Source: a virus
DNA: 23,040 bases
Strand: one strand, 5' to 3'
Virus record (IMG/VR): IMGVR_UViG_3300048023_000464
Location: 1-23,040 of that record
Below the pieces are notes generated by a model. It searched no databases. It saw nothing but the letters and a program-made list of their open reading frames with translations, and was not told the origin of the DNA. Shown piece by piece: positions 8,634 to 17,187 of this stretch (its first letter is position 1; each line of letters opens with the position of its first letter). Both the position numbers and the translations under genes were made by a program.

Positions 8634-9133
8634 GTACACTAAAAGTAGATAATATTCAACACACCAACGGTACAAGTGCTATGTCGATTGACACAGCTGG
8701 AAGAATACTTACTCCAGCAAGACCTACTTTATTTGCTGATATGCACAATGGAAGTAGTGCGGCTTACGATACTATACAAAATATGTCTGTTGTTCCGTAT
8801 AGAAGAGTTATATCTGGTTCTGGAATTACATTAAGTACTGGGGTTTTTACAATTCCTATTACAGGTTTTTATCAAATTAATGCAACAATATTAAATAATA
8901 ATTTAGAAGACCTTGAACTAGCTCTTACAGTTGGTGGTACTAGTTCTAGTAATATTATACTTAGAGCTTTCTCAAATGATGATAACAGATTTGTTAATCT
9001 TCATATGGCATTACAGTTAAATGCAAATGATGCTTGTAGAATAATAAACGCTTCTGGCGGTGCTAGAGGATTTCATAGAAACACAGATGCAACTGACAGG
9101 TACAGTGCATTATCCGTTTACTTAATCGGATAA
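8630..9133 (+). CDS. Small fibre/head protein with C1q-like head, copy 3
   Basis: 167 residues; ATGA overlap with copy 2. The N-terminal STLKVDNIQHTNGTSAMSID is the attachment module shared with copies 1 and 2. The head from about residue 31 (RPTLFADMHNGS..., then SGITLSTGVFTIPITGFYQINATIL) has the order of strands and the G-x-F-x-I-P-x-x-G-x-Y signature of C1q/TNF-like jelly-roll heads. Such heads are found in phage fibres and usually trimerise. So the third gene swapped its head for a different fold while keeping the N-terminus. The stop codon lies inside the next late promoter motif. Confidence 0.72.
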   Translation: MSTLKVDNIQHTNGTSAMSIDTAGRILTPARPTLFADMHNGSSAAYDTIQNMSVVPYRRVISGSGITLSTGVFTIPITGFYQINATILNNNLEDLELALTVGGTSSSNIILRAFSNDDNRFVNLHMALQLNANDACRIINASGGARGFHRNTDATDRYSALSVYLIG

Positions 9134-9136
9134 ATA
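9129..9136 (+). promoter_or_regulatory. T4-like late promoter motif (GATAAATA)
   Basis: GATAAATA overlaps the upstream TAA stop (9131-9133) and stands 22 bases before the ATG at 9159. It matches T4 TATAAATA in seven of eight bases. The downstream gene has AAGGA at 9146-9150. Confidence 0.65.
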
Positions 9137-9158
9137 TTGGTATCAAAGGAATATACGA

Positions 9159-9551
9159 ATGACAGATATAGCACAAGCATTAACTGAACTAGGCATTACA
9201 GAATGGGTCTTAAGAGGAAAACCCACAAGCAAAGAAGAATTTGCCAGTATGTATGCCAAAGTAACAGGTGCAGACGCTAATGGTACAGCAATAGAAAGCA
9301 CAGCAGAAAGTGATTGGGGTTGTACTTGGGAAGATGTAAAAGCAAAAGCAGATGAACTTCTAGCCGCAGAACCTATGCGTTTATTGAGAGAAGAACGCAA
9401 TCGTAGAATTGCTACAAGCGACTGGATGGCTAACAGTGACGTTACAATGGCTGATGATTGGAAGACATATAGACAAGCACTCAGAGATATTACAGAATCA
9501 GCAACTAGTTTAGATGATGTAACATGGCCCACTGAACCAGGAGCAGGATAA
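9159..9551 (+). CDS. Phage tail assembly chaperone-like protein
   Basis: 130 residues from ATG, with AAGGA eight bases upstream. The C-terminal half (about residues 74-125) follows the pattern LREERNRRIATSDWM, DDWKTYRQALRDIT and VTWPTEP. This is the signature of the phage tail assembly chaperone family (Pfam Phage_tail_APC type), which usually sits beside tail fibre genes. The N-terminal half (AQALTELGITEWVLRG, then EEFASMYAKV and a Trp/Glu-rich helix) is a divergent helical part. The protein is mostly helical and charged, unlike the beta-rich fibres around it, so it fits a non-virion assembly factor. It shares one base (TAATG) with the following fibre gene, which suggests that gene is its client. 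Confidence 0.75.
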   Translation: MTDIAQALTELGITEWVLRGKPTSKEEFASMYAKVTGADANGTAIESTAESDWGCTWEDVKAKADELLAAEPMRLLREERNRRIATSDWMANSDVTMADDWKTYRQALRDITESATSLDDVTWPTEPGAG

Positions 9552-10243
9552 TGCCCACAAGTAAGAATTTTGAACTAGGTAGTTTTGCAGGAAATGTTGA
9601 TCACGATCCAAGTACTGGTGATACAGAAATTTCCAACAATATTACACTAACAGGTGAACTCAGAGGTCCGAGTACATTTATTATTGACCCAGCTGGCATA
9701 GGTGATAACACAGGTCTATTACAAGTTAAAGGTAACTTGCAAGTAGATGGCACTACAACTACAATTAACAGTACAACACTAGATGTAGATGATAAAAACA
9801 TCACTATAGCTTCAGGATCCCCAAATGCGGCATCGTCAGATGGAGCAGGATTAACAGCAGACTTAGGTGTTGACGGAACAGCAACATTTACATATGACGC
9901 CGCCAATGACCGCTGGACAATGAATAAATCTTTGTTTGCAACCATCGAAGGTATGAGCATAGATGACCTCACAGACGTTGATACAACTACAAATGCTCCT
10001 ACAACTGGGCAAACTATTGTGTGGGATGGCGCCAAATTTGTACCTGGAGATAGCTTCAGTCAAGCAGAATTTGATACATCATTTGCGGCGAAAAATGTAG
10101 GAGATCTCAATGATGTTGATACTACTGGAGTTGCAGACGGACAAGTTTTAGTATATAGTTTAGCAAATAGTAGATTCGAACCAGGCACCGTAAGCGGCGG
10201 AGGCGGCGGTGGAAGTGGGTTGTTTGCCTTGTTAGATTTTTAA
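9551..10243 (+). CDS. Tail fibre segment protein
   Basis: 230 residues, starting within the previous stop codon. The order is a short leader (FELGSFAGNVDHDPSTGDTEI), NLQVDGTTTTINSTTLDVDDKNITIASG, a D-R-W-T-M-N-K unit, and two DLxDVD...GQ(T/V)(I/L)V(W/Y)...(F/R)xPG units. It ends in a run of seven glycines and GLFALLDF. This is nearly the same module order as the middle of the 2261-3772 protein, so it looks like a shortened relative that lacks the terminal beta units. The sharp Gly-rich hydrophobic C-terminus may be a joint or tip. Its coupling to the chaperone-like gene suggests co-assembly. Confidence 0.72.
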   Translation: MPTSKNFELGSFAGNVDHDPSTGDTEISNNITLTGELRGPSTFIIDPAGIGDNTGLLQVKGNLQVDGTTTTINSTTLDVDDKNITIASGSPNAASSDGAGLTADLGVDGTATFTYDAANDRWTMNKSLFATIEGMSIDDLTDVDTTTNAPTTGQTIVWDGAKFVPGDSFSQAEFDTSFAAKNVGDLNDVDTTGVADGQVLVYSLANSRFEPGTVSGGGGGGSGLFALLDF

Positions 10244-10249
10244 TAAATA
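10242..10249 (+). promoter_or_regulatory. T4-like late promoter motif (AATAAATA)
   Basis: AATAAATA overlaps the end of the upstream TAA (10241-10243) and lies 22 bases before the ATG at 10272. AAGGA at 10262-10266 serves the downstream gene. Confidence 0.6.
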
Positions 10250-10271
10250 ACTATAACATACAAGGAAGAAC

Positions 10272-10598
10272 ATGCCAGCATTTACGACATATAAAACATC
10301 AACTATTAACACTACTACAGGTACAACTTTAGTTACTTGTGGTGCTGGACAACACTTTTTACATAGTGCATATGTTACTAATGTCGAAGGCAGTGCATTA
10401 CCTATTACATTAGAAATAGTACATGCAGATACAACTGTGACACATGTTGCTCACAAGTTGAAGCTTTTTCCTAATGAAACAGTGGACTTGGTATCTCAAA
10501 ATAAAATATACTTACTAAATGGAGATGCCTTAAAAGTTAAAGCAGACAGAGCGAGTGCTTTTACTGTAACAGTCAGCTTATTAGACCAGGCGTTATAA
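10272..10598 (+). CDS. Small beta-rich protein of unknown function, probably virion
   Basis: 108 residues from ATG, with AAGGA five bases upstream. I do not recognise a named family. The sequence alternates hydrophobic and polar residues as in a compact beta sandwich (TLVTCGAGQHFLHSAYVTN, LPITLEIVHADTT, VKADRASAFTVTVSLLDQ). It has no signal peptide, no helix-rich part and no catalytic motif. Its place between fibre genes, right after a late-type promoter, argues for a small structural or connector protein. One base separates it from the next gene, so the two form a unit. Confidence 0.6.
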   Translation: MPAFTTYKTSTINTTTGTTLVTCGAGQHFLHSAYVTNVEGSALPITLEIVHADTTVTHVAHKLKLFPNETVDLVSQNKIYLLNGDALKVKADRASAFTVTVSLLDQAL

Positions 10599-10599
10599 A

Positions 10600-10878
10600 A
10601 TGACAATGAATAATTCAAGAACAGATAGTACAGGCGGTATATATACAGGAACACAATATGGTGATAAAACATTTTATGGTTTTAGATTCGATGGGTCAAC
10701 TGGAGATTTACAAATAGAAATCATTGATGCCAATGATGAAGATCCTATTGTAATACCTGATACCATTTATCCAGAGATAACGGATGCAAATGCATATGTT
10801 CAACACTTTTGGAGTATTGATGCTATCGAGTTTGATATCGATAGTTCAGGTCATTTAAGGATGAAGTTTTTATCATGA
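10600..10878 (+). CDS. Small acidic protein of unknown function
   Basis: 92 residues from ATG at 10600, one base after the previous stop; a second ATG at 10606 is an equally possible start. The protein is acidic (EIIDANDEDPIVIPD, DAIEFDIDSSGHL) and opens with GGIYTGTQYGDKTFYGFRFDGSTGDLQIE. No family is recognised. The context is the late-expressed fibre region directly before the giant adhesin gene, so a fibre accessory or connector is possible but unsupported by a motif. Confidence 0.55.
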   Translation: MTMNNSRTDSTGGIYTGTQYGDKTFYGFRFDGSTGDLQIEIIDANDEDPIVIPDTIYPEITDANAYVQHFWSIDAIEFDIDSSGHLRMKFLS

Positions 10879-10885
10879 GGACTGG

Positions 10886-10893
10886 CATAAATA
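10886..10893 (+). promoter_or_regulatory. T4-like late promoter motif (CATAAATA)
   Basis: CATAAATA matches T4 TATAAATA in seven of eight bases. It lies in a 47-base gap, the longest among the late units, 32 bases before the ATG of the 1579-residue gene. The same eight bases recur at 15661. Confidence 0.68.
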
Positions 10894-10925
10894 CATTTAG
10901 TAAATTTAAAGACAGGACGCAATAA

Positions 10926-13900
10926 ATGGCTACGATTATAGACCTCGGAAAACTTAGATTTCACTTTGCAGGCACCTATGATGCCGCAACAGAATATGAA
11001 ATGAATGATATCGTCAAGTACGGCGGTAATGTTTATGTATATGCCAATGTGGTTAAGAGTACAGGAAACATTCCTACTAATAACGCATATTGGACATTAA
11101 TGATCGAAGGCTTCAAGTTTAGATCTGAATATGACGCGGCAACGCAATATCGTGTAGGCGATGGTGTTACACACGGTGGTAAAGTATATATTTGTGTATT
11201 AGATACACAAGGAAACACTCCTCCGAATCCAACATACTGGAGTCAATTTGCAGACGGTATTCAATGGGAAGGTGACTTCAACATTGCAACTGCATATCAA
11301 AAGAATGACCTTGTAAAATACGGGTCTCAGGTCTATATTGCAAAACAAGATACAACAGGTAATGCGCCAACAGATACAAACAACTGGGACAAATTTGTTG
11401 AAGGTATTAGTGCTGAAGGTGTATACAACTCAGCCTCTACATATCAACCAGGAGATTTAGTAGCATACGGTGCAAACATTTACAGATGTACACAAACATC
11501 ATTAGGTAATTTACCAACAAACCTTGCATACTTTGAAATTTTTAGCACAGGTAATGATTATCAAGGCGAATGGAATACTAGTTCTAACTACAGAGTTGGT
11601 CAAACAGTACGCTATGGCGGAAATGTTTATAGAGCAAAAGTTGACAATGTAAATACACAACCTGACACTAACACAACAGAATGGGAAGTGTTCAGTACTG
11701 GTGTGAGAACCAGAGGCGATTGGGCTACAGCAACCGACTATGCAATTAATGATATTGTTGCATATGGAGGTAACACATATGTTGTTTTAGAAGGACACAC
11801 TTCAGGTGTATTTGCAACAGATTTAGCCGCAAATAAATGGCAAAAATTTAATAGCGGTGTACGCTATATGGGCATATGGACAATTGGCGTCGACTATAAA
11901 AAAGACGATATTGTTAAAAACAGTGTGAGTACATATATTGCAAAAATAGATCATACAGCCGGCGCAGACTTCTTTATTGATTTGAACACAAATAATTATT
12001 GGGATGAATTTGTTGCAGGTGCTAGTTATGTGCTTCCAAATACAGCAGGTAATGCTGGTAAGTATCTACAAACACCAGATGGTTCAACATACAGTTGGCA
12101 GTTTAGTGGTGAAAATGACAAAATTTTCTATGTAAGTGAAGACTCAACTAGTAGTGCTGATGATGTAAATCACGGTGCGGCTATTGACTATGCGTTTGCT
12201 AGTGTTAGATATGCATGTGATTATATTAATGCAGACGTAGCAAACAGAACACCAGCTACAATTTTTATCAAAGACGGAACTTATAGTGAAGTGCTTCCGA
12301 TACATATTCCACCAAATGTTACTATTGTTGGTGATGGACAGCGTAACTGTATCATTCAGCCAGCGGCTGGTAATGGAGACAACGGTGTACCTAACGCAGA
12401 AGAAACTATGTTTTATGTGAACACAGGTACAATGATTGAGGGTGTAATTTTAAAAGGCTTAACAGGATTTAGTCTTGGCACTCCTGGAGATCCACTAACT
12501 AGTACAGTAAAAGGTTGCTATTTTAGATTAGAACCAGGTTCTACAATACTTAAATCACCTTACATCAAAGAATCAAGTGCGTTCTCAACTGGAGGCGTAG
12601 GTGCTATTGTTGATGGATCGGTTGTTGCCTCAGGCACAGCGGGTAGTATGGTGTTTCACACATTTACACAAGTGCATGATGGCGGTATTGGCTTTTGGGT
12701 AAGCAACAACGGATTGAGCGAGATTGTTTCTTGCTTTACTTACTACTGTGATTACGGATACGCAACAACAGGCGGCGGTAAGATTCGTGCATTGAACGGA
12801 AACAACAGTTATGGTATGTATGGTGCGTTGAGTGCTGGATATGATACAAACGAAGTAGCCGCAGATGGATATATCTATGGTGATACACTAACTTATACTA
12901 GAGCATCACTTAATACTACTGACGGGTTTACTGTGGGAGATAAAGTTACTCATGGTACAACAACTACAAACAAACCAGCAACAGCGGTAAGCATTGAACC
13001 AAACATGACCATTACTACTGCAAAAGATGCAACGGTGTCAGCAGTAACACAAGCTAACCCAGCAAGTGTAACAGCTACAGCTCATGGATTTGCAACAGGG
13101 CAGTCAATTAGTTTTGCAGGCGTAGTTGGAATGACAGAACTTAATGGTAACAGTTATACAATTACAGTAGTAGATGCAGACACATTTACACTAGATGGAA
13201 CAGACAGTAGTGGATTTACAGCATACACCAGTGACGGTACAGCAACACTAGGCGGAGCACACGGCTTTGCAGACGGTGATATGATGGCATTTAAAGACGT
13301 ACTGCCAAATGATTGGGCAAAGACATTAGGTAGTCATGGCACAGCTAGCATGTACAATAGAACTTGGTATGTTGATGTTGTTGATTCAACAAGTTTTAAA
13401 GTTTGTACAAACCCAGACTTAACAAATTATTTTGATAGTAGTGCAATTAATGGGTGGAGTACAGTAACAGAAGTAATTGCTGATGCTACTAGAAGTAATC
13501 CAGTTATCTTAACAATAACAGGACACGGATATAGTAACGGACAGGAAGTAAAAAATATTACTGGCGTAGTTGGTATGACAGAACTTAACAACAATACATA
13601 CTATGCAAATAATGTAACAGCGAACACAATTGAATTGTTCAGTGATGCTGGCGTAACAACTTCATTAGATGGTACTGGATTTGGTGCTTATGTAAGTGGC
13701 GGTACAGCAAGTAGACTTATTACAGGTACATTATTTACAAGTGGAACAATGATACATTACGGTGCAACTACATCGGAAATTGCAAATATTCAAACAAACA
13801 TTCAGCCAGCGGCTAATCACAGATTAGTTGTAAACAATACAAGAAAAGGTTATACAGGTAAAACAGTTAAAGTATCAGTAGTTGATGCAGGACACGGACT

Positions 13901-15665
13901 TGGAAATCAATATGTGTTTGATGGGGAACTACTTGGTTCACATAAAATGGATACACTACATAGACTGTATATCTTTGAACAGAACGATGACAGTAATGAT
14001 GGACACCCACTGTACTTTAGTGAAACACAAGACGGCATTCATAATGGTGGAACAGAATTTAATCCAGTTAAAGATGCTATAACAGGACTAACAGGAAGTG
14101 CAGTTGAATACTACTTAGATGGTGCCAAAGTAGCTGATTTAGCCGCATACGCCTCTGGATTTAATGCCGCAACCAACAGAGAAGTTTGGATTGTAGGAGC
14201 GGCTCCAACAAGTAACAAACTTTACAGTGTATGTTATAGTCATCCAGGAATGGGTGGTGGTACTAGTTATACAGCTACAAGTGCTACATACGAACCAACA
14301 ACTGGTATTATGACAATGGATATCGGAACGCACGGATTGAATGTTGGTGCTAACCTTGAAATATCACAAGACAGTATGATTTGGACTTGTGCTCAGGACA
14401 GTCACGGAACAAATCACACATATCCAAGAGCAACAGACCCTGCTAAGAATAGTGTGTTTGTAAAAGTTATTCAAGCAACCAGCACCACAGTTACAGTAAA
14501 TGTTGGAATAAGCAGTAATGTTTCAGATCATATATTTGTAAGTGCAACAGCAGGTGCAATTCACACAGCATACAGTGATAAACCAACTATTGTGTATACT
14601 ACAACTACACAACACAGTTTAGCTGACTCCCATTGGGAAAGATTCTCTGGTATGTACAGGACAGAACTAGTAGCCAATGGAACAAGAATTACTGCTGACG
14701 ATGGACAGTATGCAGATTTAGCAATAGACGGATCAAAAGGTCAGCATGGATTTAGCCTTGTACTAGCAGGACTTAGTGAAATACCAAGACCAGGTGCAAG
14801 TATTGAATTTGTGTCAGGTCCTACATACTCACCGGCAGACAACACAGATATAACTGCAACACAAAATGTTGGCTTAGATACAGTAAGTTACATTGTATCA
14901 AACGTTAGTGGATATCAAGCTAGCACTGATCCTACAGTACTAGGTACATGTACAATTACTATTGCTACAGAAAAGCCAGTTACTAGTGATACATATTACG
15001 GACAAAGATTTAAGTTAAGATATAAGTATAGTCAGACACGATTAACAGGACATGACTTCCTAAGCATTGGTACAGGTGGTAGAGCAACAACCAACTATCC
15101 AGGAGAACCTACCCAACCAGCGGCTCAAGGACAAGAAGTTACAGAGACATATCCAGGTCGTGTTTATTATGTAAGTACAGACCAAGACGGTAACTTTAGA
15201 GTTGGTAACTACTTTAGAGTTGACCAATCAACTGGTAGAGCTACATTGGATGCTAGTGCGTTTGACCTAAGTGGTTTGACAAGTTTGAGATTGGGTAGCA
15301 TCGGTGCTCAGTTAGGTGAAAGTATTAATGAATTTAGTGCAGATGGTTCACTTAGTGGTAACAGTAATACAGCGGTTCCAACAGAGCAAGCTGTTAAAAC
15401 ATACGTTGATTCACAAACACAAGTTGCAATCGCGGCGGCTAACAATGCTAAATTGTCTGCACCGTTTGATATAGCTGATACAACTAGAAATACTGCTGGT
15501 CAACTTGTTGGTACCACTAACGAAACAGTTCAATATAGTAATATTACATACGATTCAAGTAGTAATATTACAGGTTATGAGGAACTATCAACAACTGGTG
15601 TAACCAAAACTGTAGCGGCTACTTACTCATCTGATGGCAAAGTATCCACTGTAACGGTGACATAA
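10926..15665 (+). CDS. Giant tail fibre/adhesin with carbohydrate-binding-like repeats and beta-helix
   Basis: 1579 residues from ATG, with AGGA eight bases upstream. Residues 12-365 are seven tandem repeats of about 50 residues. Each has a Trp or Tyr near the start, then x-Y-x-x-(G/N)D-x-V-x-Y-G-G-x-x-Y, then G-x-x-P and W-x-x-F-x-x-G, resembling chitin-binding type-3 (CBM5/12-like) modules. Residues about 396-660 look like a pectin-lyase-type beta-helix (PATIFIKDGTYSEVLPIHIP, NVTIVGDGQ). Two units around residues 711-775 and 857-930 follow HG(F/Y)..G......GV.GMTELN..(S/T)Y, similar to the E1 FCCH-like repeats reported in phage proteins. The C-terminus (YPGRVYYVSTDQDGNFRVG, then FDLSGLTSLRLGS, then VPTEQAVKTYVDSQ) is typical of large structural proteins in marine T4-like phages. 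It is probably a long host-recognition fibre or baseplate spike with glycan binding; catalytic activity cannot be claimed. Confidence 0.8.
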   Translation: MATIIDLGKLRFHFAGTYDAATEYEMNDIVKYGGNVYVYANVVKSTGNIPTNNAYWTLMIEGFKFRSEYDAATQYRVGDGVTHGGKVYICVLDTQGNTPPNPTYWSQFADGIQWEGDFNIATAYQKNDLVKYGSQVYIAKQDTTGNAPTDTNNWDKFVEGISAEGVYNSASTYQPGDLVAYGANIYRCTQTSLGNLPTNLAYFEIFSTGNDYQGEWNTSSNYRVGQTVRYGGNVYRAKVDNVNTQPDTNTTEWEVFSTGVRTRGDWATATDYAINDIVAYGGNTYVVLEGHTSGVFATDLAANKWQKFNSGVRYMGIWTIGVDYKKDDIVKNSVSTYIAKIDHTAGADFFIDLNTNNYWDEFVAGASYVLPNTAGNAGKYLQTPDGSTYSWQFSGENDKIFYVSEDSTSSADDVNHGAAIDYAFASVRYACDYINADVANRTPATIFIKDGTYSEVLPIHIPPNVTIVGDGQRNCIIQPAAGNGDNGVPNAEETMFYVNTGTMIEGVILKGLTGFSLGTPGDPLTSTVKGCYFRLEPGSTILKSPYIKESSAFSTGGVGAIVDGSVVASGTAGSMVFHTFTQVHDGGIGFWVSNNGLSEIVSCFTYYCDYGYATTGGGKIRALNGNNSYGMYGALSAGYDTNEVAADGYIYGDTLTYTRASLNTTDGFTVGDKVTHGTTTTNKPATAVSIEPNMTITTAKDATVSAVTQANPASVTATAHGFATGQSISFAGVVGMTELNGNSYTITVVDADTFTLDGTDSSGFTAYTSDGTATLGGAHGFADGDMMAFKDVLPNDWAKTLGSHGTASMYNRTWYVDVVDSTSFKVCTNPDLTNYFDSSAINGWSTVTEVIADATRSNPVILTITGHGYSNGQEVKNITGVVGMTELNNNTYYANNVTANTIELFSDAGVTTSLDGTGFGAYVSGGTASRLITGTLFTSGTMIHYGATTSEIANIQTNIQPAANHRLVVNNTRKGYTGKTVKVSVVDAGHGLGNQYVFDGELLGSHKMDTLHRLYIFEQNDDSNDGHPLYFSETQDGIHNGGTEFNPVKDAITGLTGSAVEYYLDGAKVADLAAYASGFNAATNREVWIVGAAPTSNKLYSVCYSHPGMGGGTSYTATSATYEPTTGIMTMDIGTHGLNVGANLEISQDSMIWTCAQDSHGTNHTYPRATDPAKNSVFVKVIQATSTTVTVNVGISSNVSDHIFVSATAGAIHTAYSDKPTIVYTTTTQHSLADSHWERFSGMYRTELVANGTRITADDGQYADLAIDGSKGQHGFSLVLAGLSEIPRPGASIEFVSGPTYSPADNTDITATQNVGLDTVSYIVSNVSGYQASTDPTVLGTCTITIATEKPVTSDTYYGQRFKLRYKYSQTRLTGHDFLSIGTGGRATTNYPGEPTQPAAQGQEVTETYPGRVYYVSTDQDGNFRVGNYFRVDQSTGRATLDASAFDLSGLTSLRLGSIGAQLGESINEFSADGSLSGNSNTAVPTEQAVKTYVDSQTQVAIAAANNAKLSAPFDIADTTRNTAGQLVGTTNETVQYSNITYDSSSNITGYEELSTTGVTKTVAATYSSDGKVSTVTVT
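10959..12020 (+). repeat. Seven tandem ~50-residue carbohydrate-binding-like repeats
   Basis: Repeat boundaries in protein residues are about 12-62, 63-111, 112-160, 161-209, 210-259, 260-311 and 312-365. Conserved positions are a Trp/Tyr at the first strand, D-x-V-x-Y-G-G/S/A-x-x-Y in the centre and an aromatic-x-x-F-x-x-G end. The DNA copies are strongly diverged. The seventh is the most degenerate: it lacks the YGG core and has a longer loop. Confidence 0.75.
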
Positions 15666-15668
15666 ATA
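15661..15668 (+). promoter_or_regulatory. T4-like late promoter motif (CATAAATA)
   Basis: CATAAATA encloses the TAA stop (15663-15665) of the giant gene and stands 25 bases before the next ATG. AGGAA at 15682-15686 is the ribosome site of the downstream gene. Confidence 0.68.
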
Positions 15669-15693
15669 CAATAGGAAGAATAGGAAATTATAA

Positions 15694-17163
15694 ATGGCAG
15701 ATATACTAGTACATAATGCAATAAAAGACATAGAAGCGGCTATTAATCAAGGCTCGTCTAAAATTAATTATGGTCCTATGTTGGGAAAAACTTTAAAATT
15801 GTATATTAAAGATATTATTGATGCTAATGCAACTGGTCCATATGGTACGCCAGGCGGCGGAGCTGGTAATGCAACACAGCCCATTTGTGATTTGTCAAAT
15901 TATTTGAAAATCTCATATTGTTTGTGTGCTTATGCTGGATCTGGTACTAGTTGTACTGATACTTTTTACAACTGTCCTGTAGGTTGTCCAAGTGGATGTT
16001 ATAGTGTTTGGAGAGATAAAACAGTGCTTCCAGGAAATCCAGGCGGTTCGGCTGTTGGTAAATCAGACGTAAGAACATTTATACTTAATGTAGAATCAAG
16101 TAATAACGGTTTAAAAGTACTAGAGGCAATTTATACTGCTTCAACTACTGAAGTTGAAAACGACATGTATCTTGCGTATTTGGGCTTAAAAGCAGACTAC
16201 GAAGCCGCGGCAGATGACGATGTGTTATTTGCTTGGTATGGCATCGGCGGCAGTTATCCACAAGGATCTAGAATTAGTAATACAGATTACATTAAAGTAT
16301 GTGGCGGTAGTTGGATGAACGGAGAAGGTGCAAACTGTACATGGCAAGTACCAGCAGGAGCCACTTGTGCTAGATTCCAGTTATGGGGTGCAGGACAAGG
16401 ATCAAATCCAGGATGTTGTTGTGGCGGTTCGCCAGGCGGCTCAAACGGTGCATACACTGAGATGACAATTAAAGTTACACCAGGTGATTCATACACAATT
16501 TGTGCAGGATGTGCCCAAAACGGTTGTTGTTGTAGTGCATATACTCCAGCATATGGTTGTATGAGTTATGTTACTGGAAACGGAATCTGCTGTTTGAAAG
16601 CAGACGGAGAATTTTGTTACAACACAAACTGTGAAAGTTTTAGATGTGTTAAAGTTTGTACTGGATCAGCAGGCGGTGGATGTTGGTATTGGGGAAGCCA
16701 ATACTGTACTAACTCAGGACACTGCTGGTGTTCGCAAGGTGAATATTGTGCAGTAGGTTGTAGCACCTGTGGTGTTGTACCAGTATATGCTAACTGTTGG
16801 ACAAGTGGAGGTGGACAGTTCTGTAACTGTGCTACTACAGCATGTGACATTGCAGGAATGACTGGCGAAACTATGGGAATGAGAGGATTAATTGGCGGTG
16901 GTTGCTTTGATACTAACCACTACGGTTATCACATTAGACCACCAATCGTTCATGCAGACACTGGATTAATGTTTTCGGATACATGTGGTTGTTATTGTCA
17001 ACAAATGCAAGGCGGTTCATGTTGTGGTGGTGTATATGCAATCAGCTGGGGTGCCCACCCAGGTCATGGCGGATTTGCTACACATGTTATGGGCGGAGCA
17101 AATCAGTTTTATGGTATGCCTGGCAAAGGCGGAATGGTACAGGTATCATGGGTAACAACGTAA
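15694..17163 (+). CDS. Cysteine- and glycine-rich fibre/adhesin protein, paralogue 1
   Basis: 489 residues from ATG, with AGGAA seven bases upstream. I count 42 cysteines (8.6%), against very few in the neighbours. The N-terminal 60 residues (MADILVHNAIKDIEAAI...) are helical and cysteine-free. The middle contains a VENDMYLAYL unit. From residue about 208 a Gly-rich scaffold begins (CTWQVPAGATCARFQLWGAG, NPGCCCGG, TIKVTPGDSYTICAGC), homologous to the 5614-6996 protein but loaded with Cys. Further motifs are YGCM, TGNGICCLKADG, GEYC, CSTCGVVP, GGGCFDTN, GSCCGG and HPGHGG. There is no signal peptide. The arrangement is not a simple zinc-finger repeat. A disulfide-stabilised or metal-binding fibre tip is an inference; the function is unknown. 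Confidence 0.75.
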   Translation: MADILVHNAIKDIEAAINQGSSKINYGPMLGKTLKLYIKDIIDANATGPYGTPGGGAGNATQPICDLSNYLKISYCLCAYAGSGTSCTDTFYNCPVGCPSGCYSVWRDKTVLPGNPGGSAVGKSDVRTFILNVESSNNGLKVLEAIYTASTTEVENDMYLAYLGLKADYEAAADDDVLFAWYGIGGSYPQGSRISNTDYIKVCGGSWMNGEGANCTWQVPAGATCARFQLWGAGQGSNPGCCCGGSPGGSNGAYTEMTIKVTPGDSYTICAGCAQNGCCCSAYTPAYGCMSYVTGNGICCLKADGEFCYNTNCESFRCVKVCTGSAGGGCWYWGSQYCTNSGHCWCSQGEYCAVGCSTCGVVPVYANCWTSGGGQFCNCATTACDIAGMTGETMGMRGLIGGGCFDTNHYGYHIRPPIVHADTGLMFSDTCGCYCQQMQGGSCCGGVYAISWGAHPGHGGFATHVMGGANQFYGMPGKGGMVQVSWVTT

Positions 17164-17166
17164 ATA
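17159..17166 (+). promoter_or_regulatory. T4-like late promoter motif (CGTAAATA)
   Basis: CGTAAATA encloses the upstream TAA (17161-17163) and lies 21 bases before the next ATG. It keeps the TAAATA core but differs from TATAAATA in the first two bases, so it is the weakest of the set. Confidence 0.5.
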
Positions 17167-17187
17167 TATTAAAGGAACGGATAAACA

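Noticed and set aside
10959-12020. CRISPR-like array
   Set aside because: The periodicity (about 150 bases) is at protein level only; the DNA units are diverged and there are no identical repeats with unique spacers.
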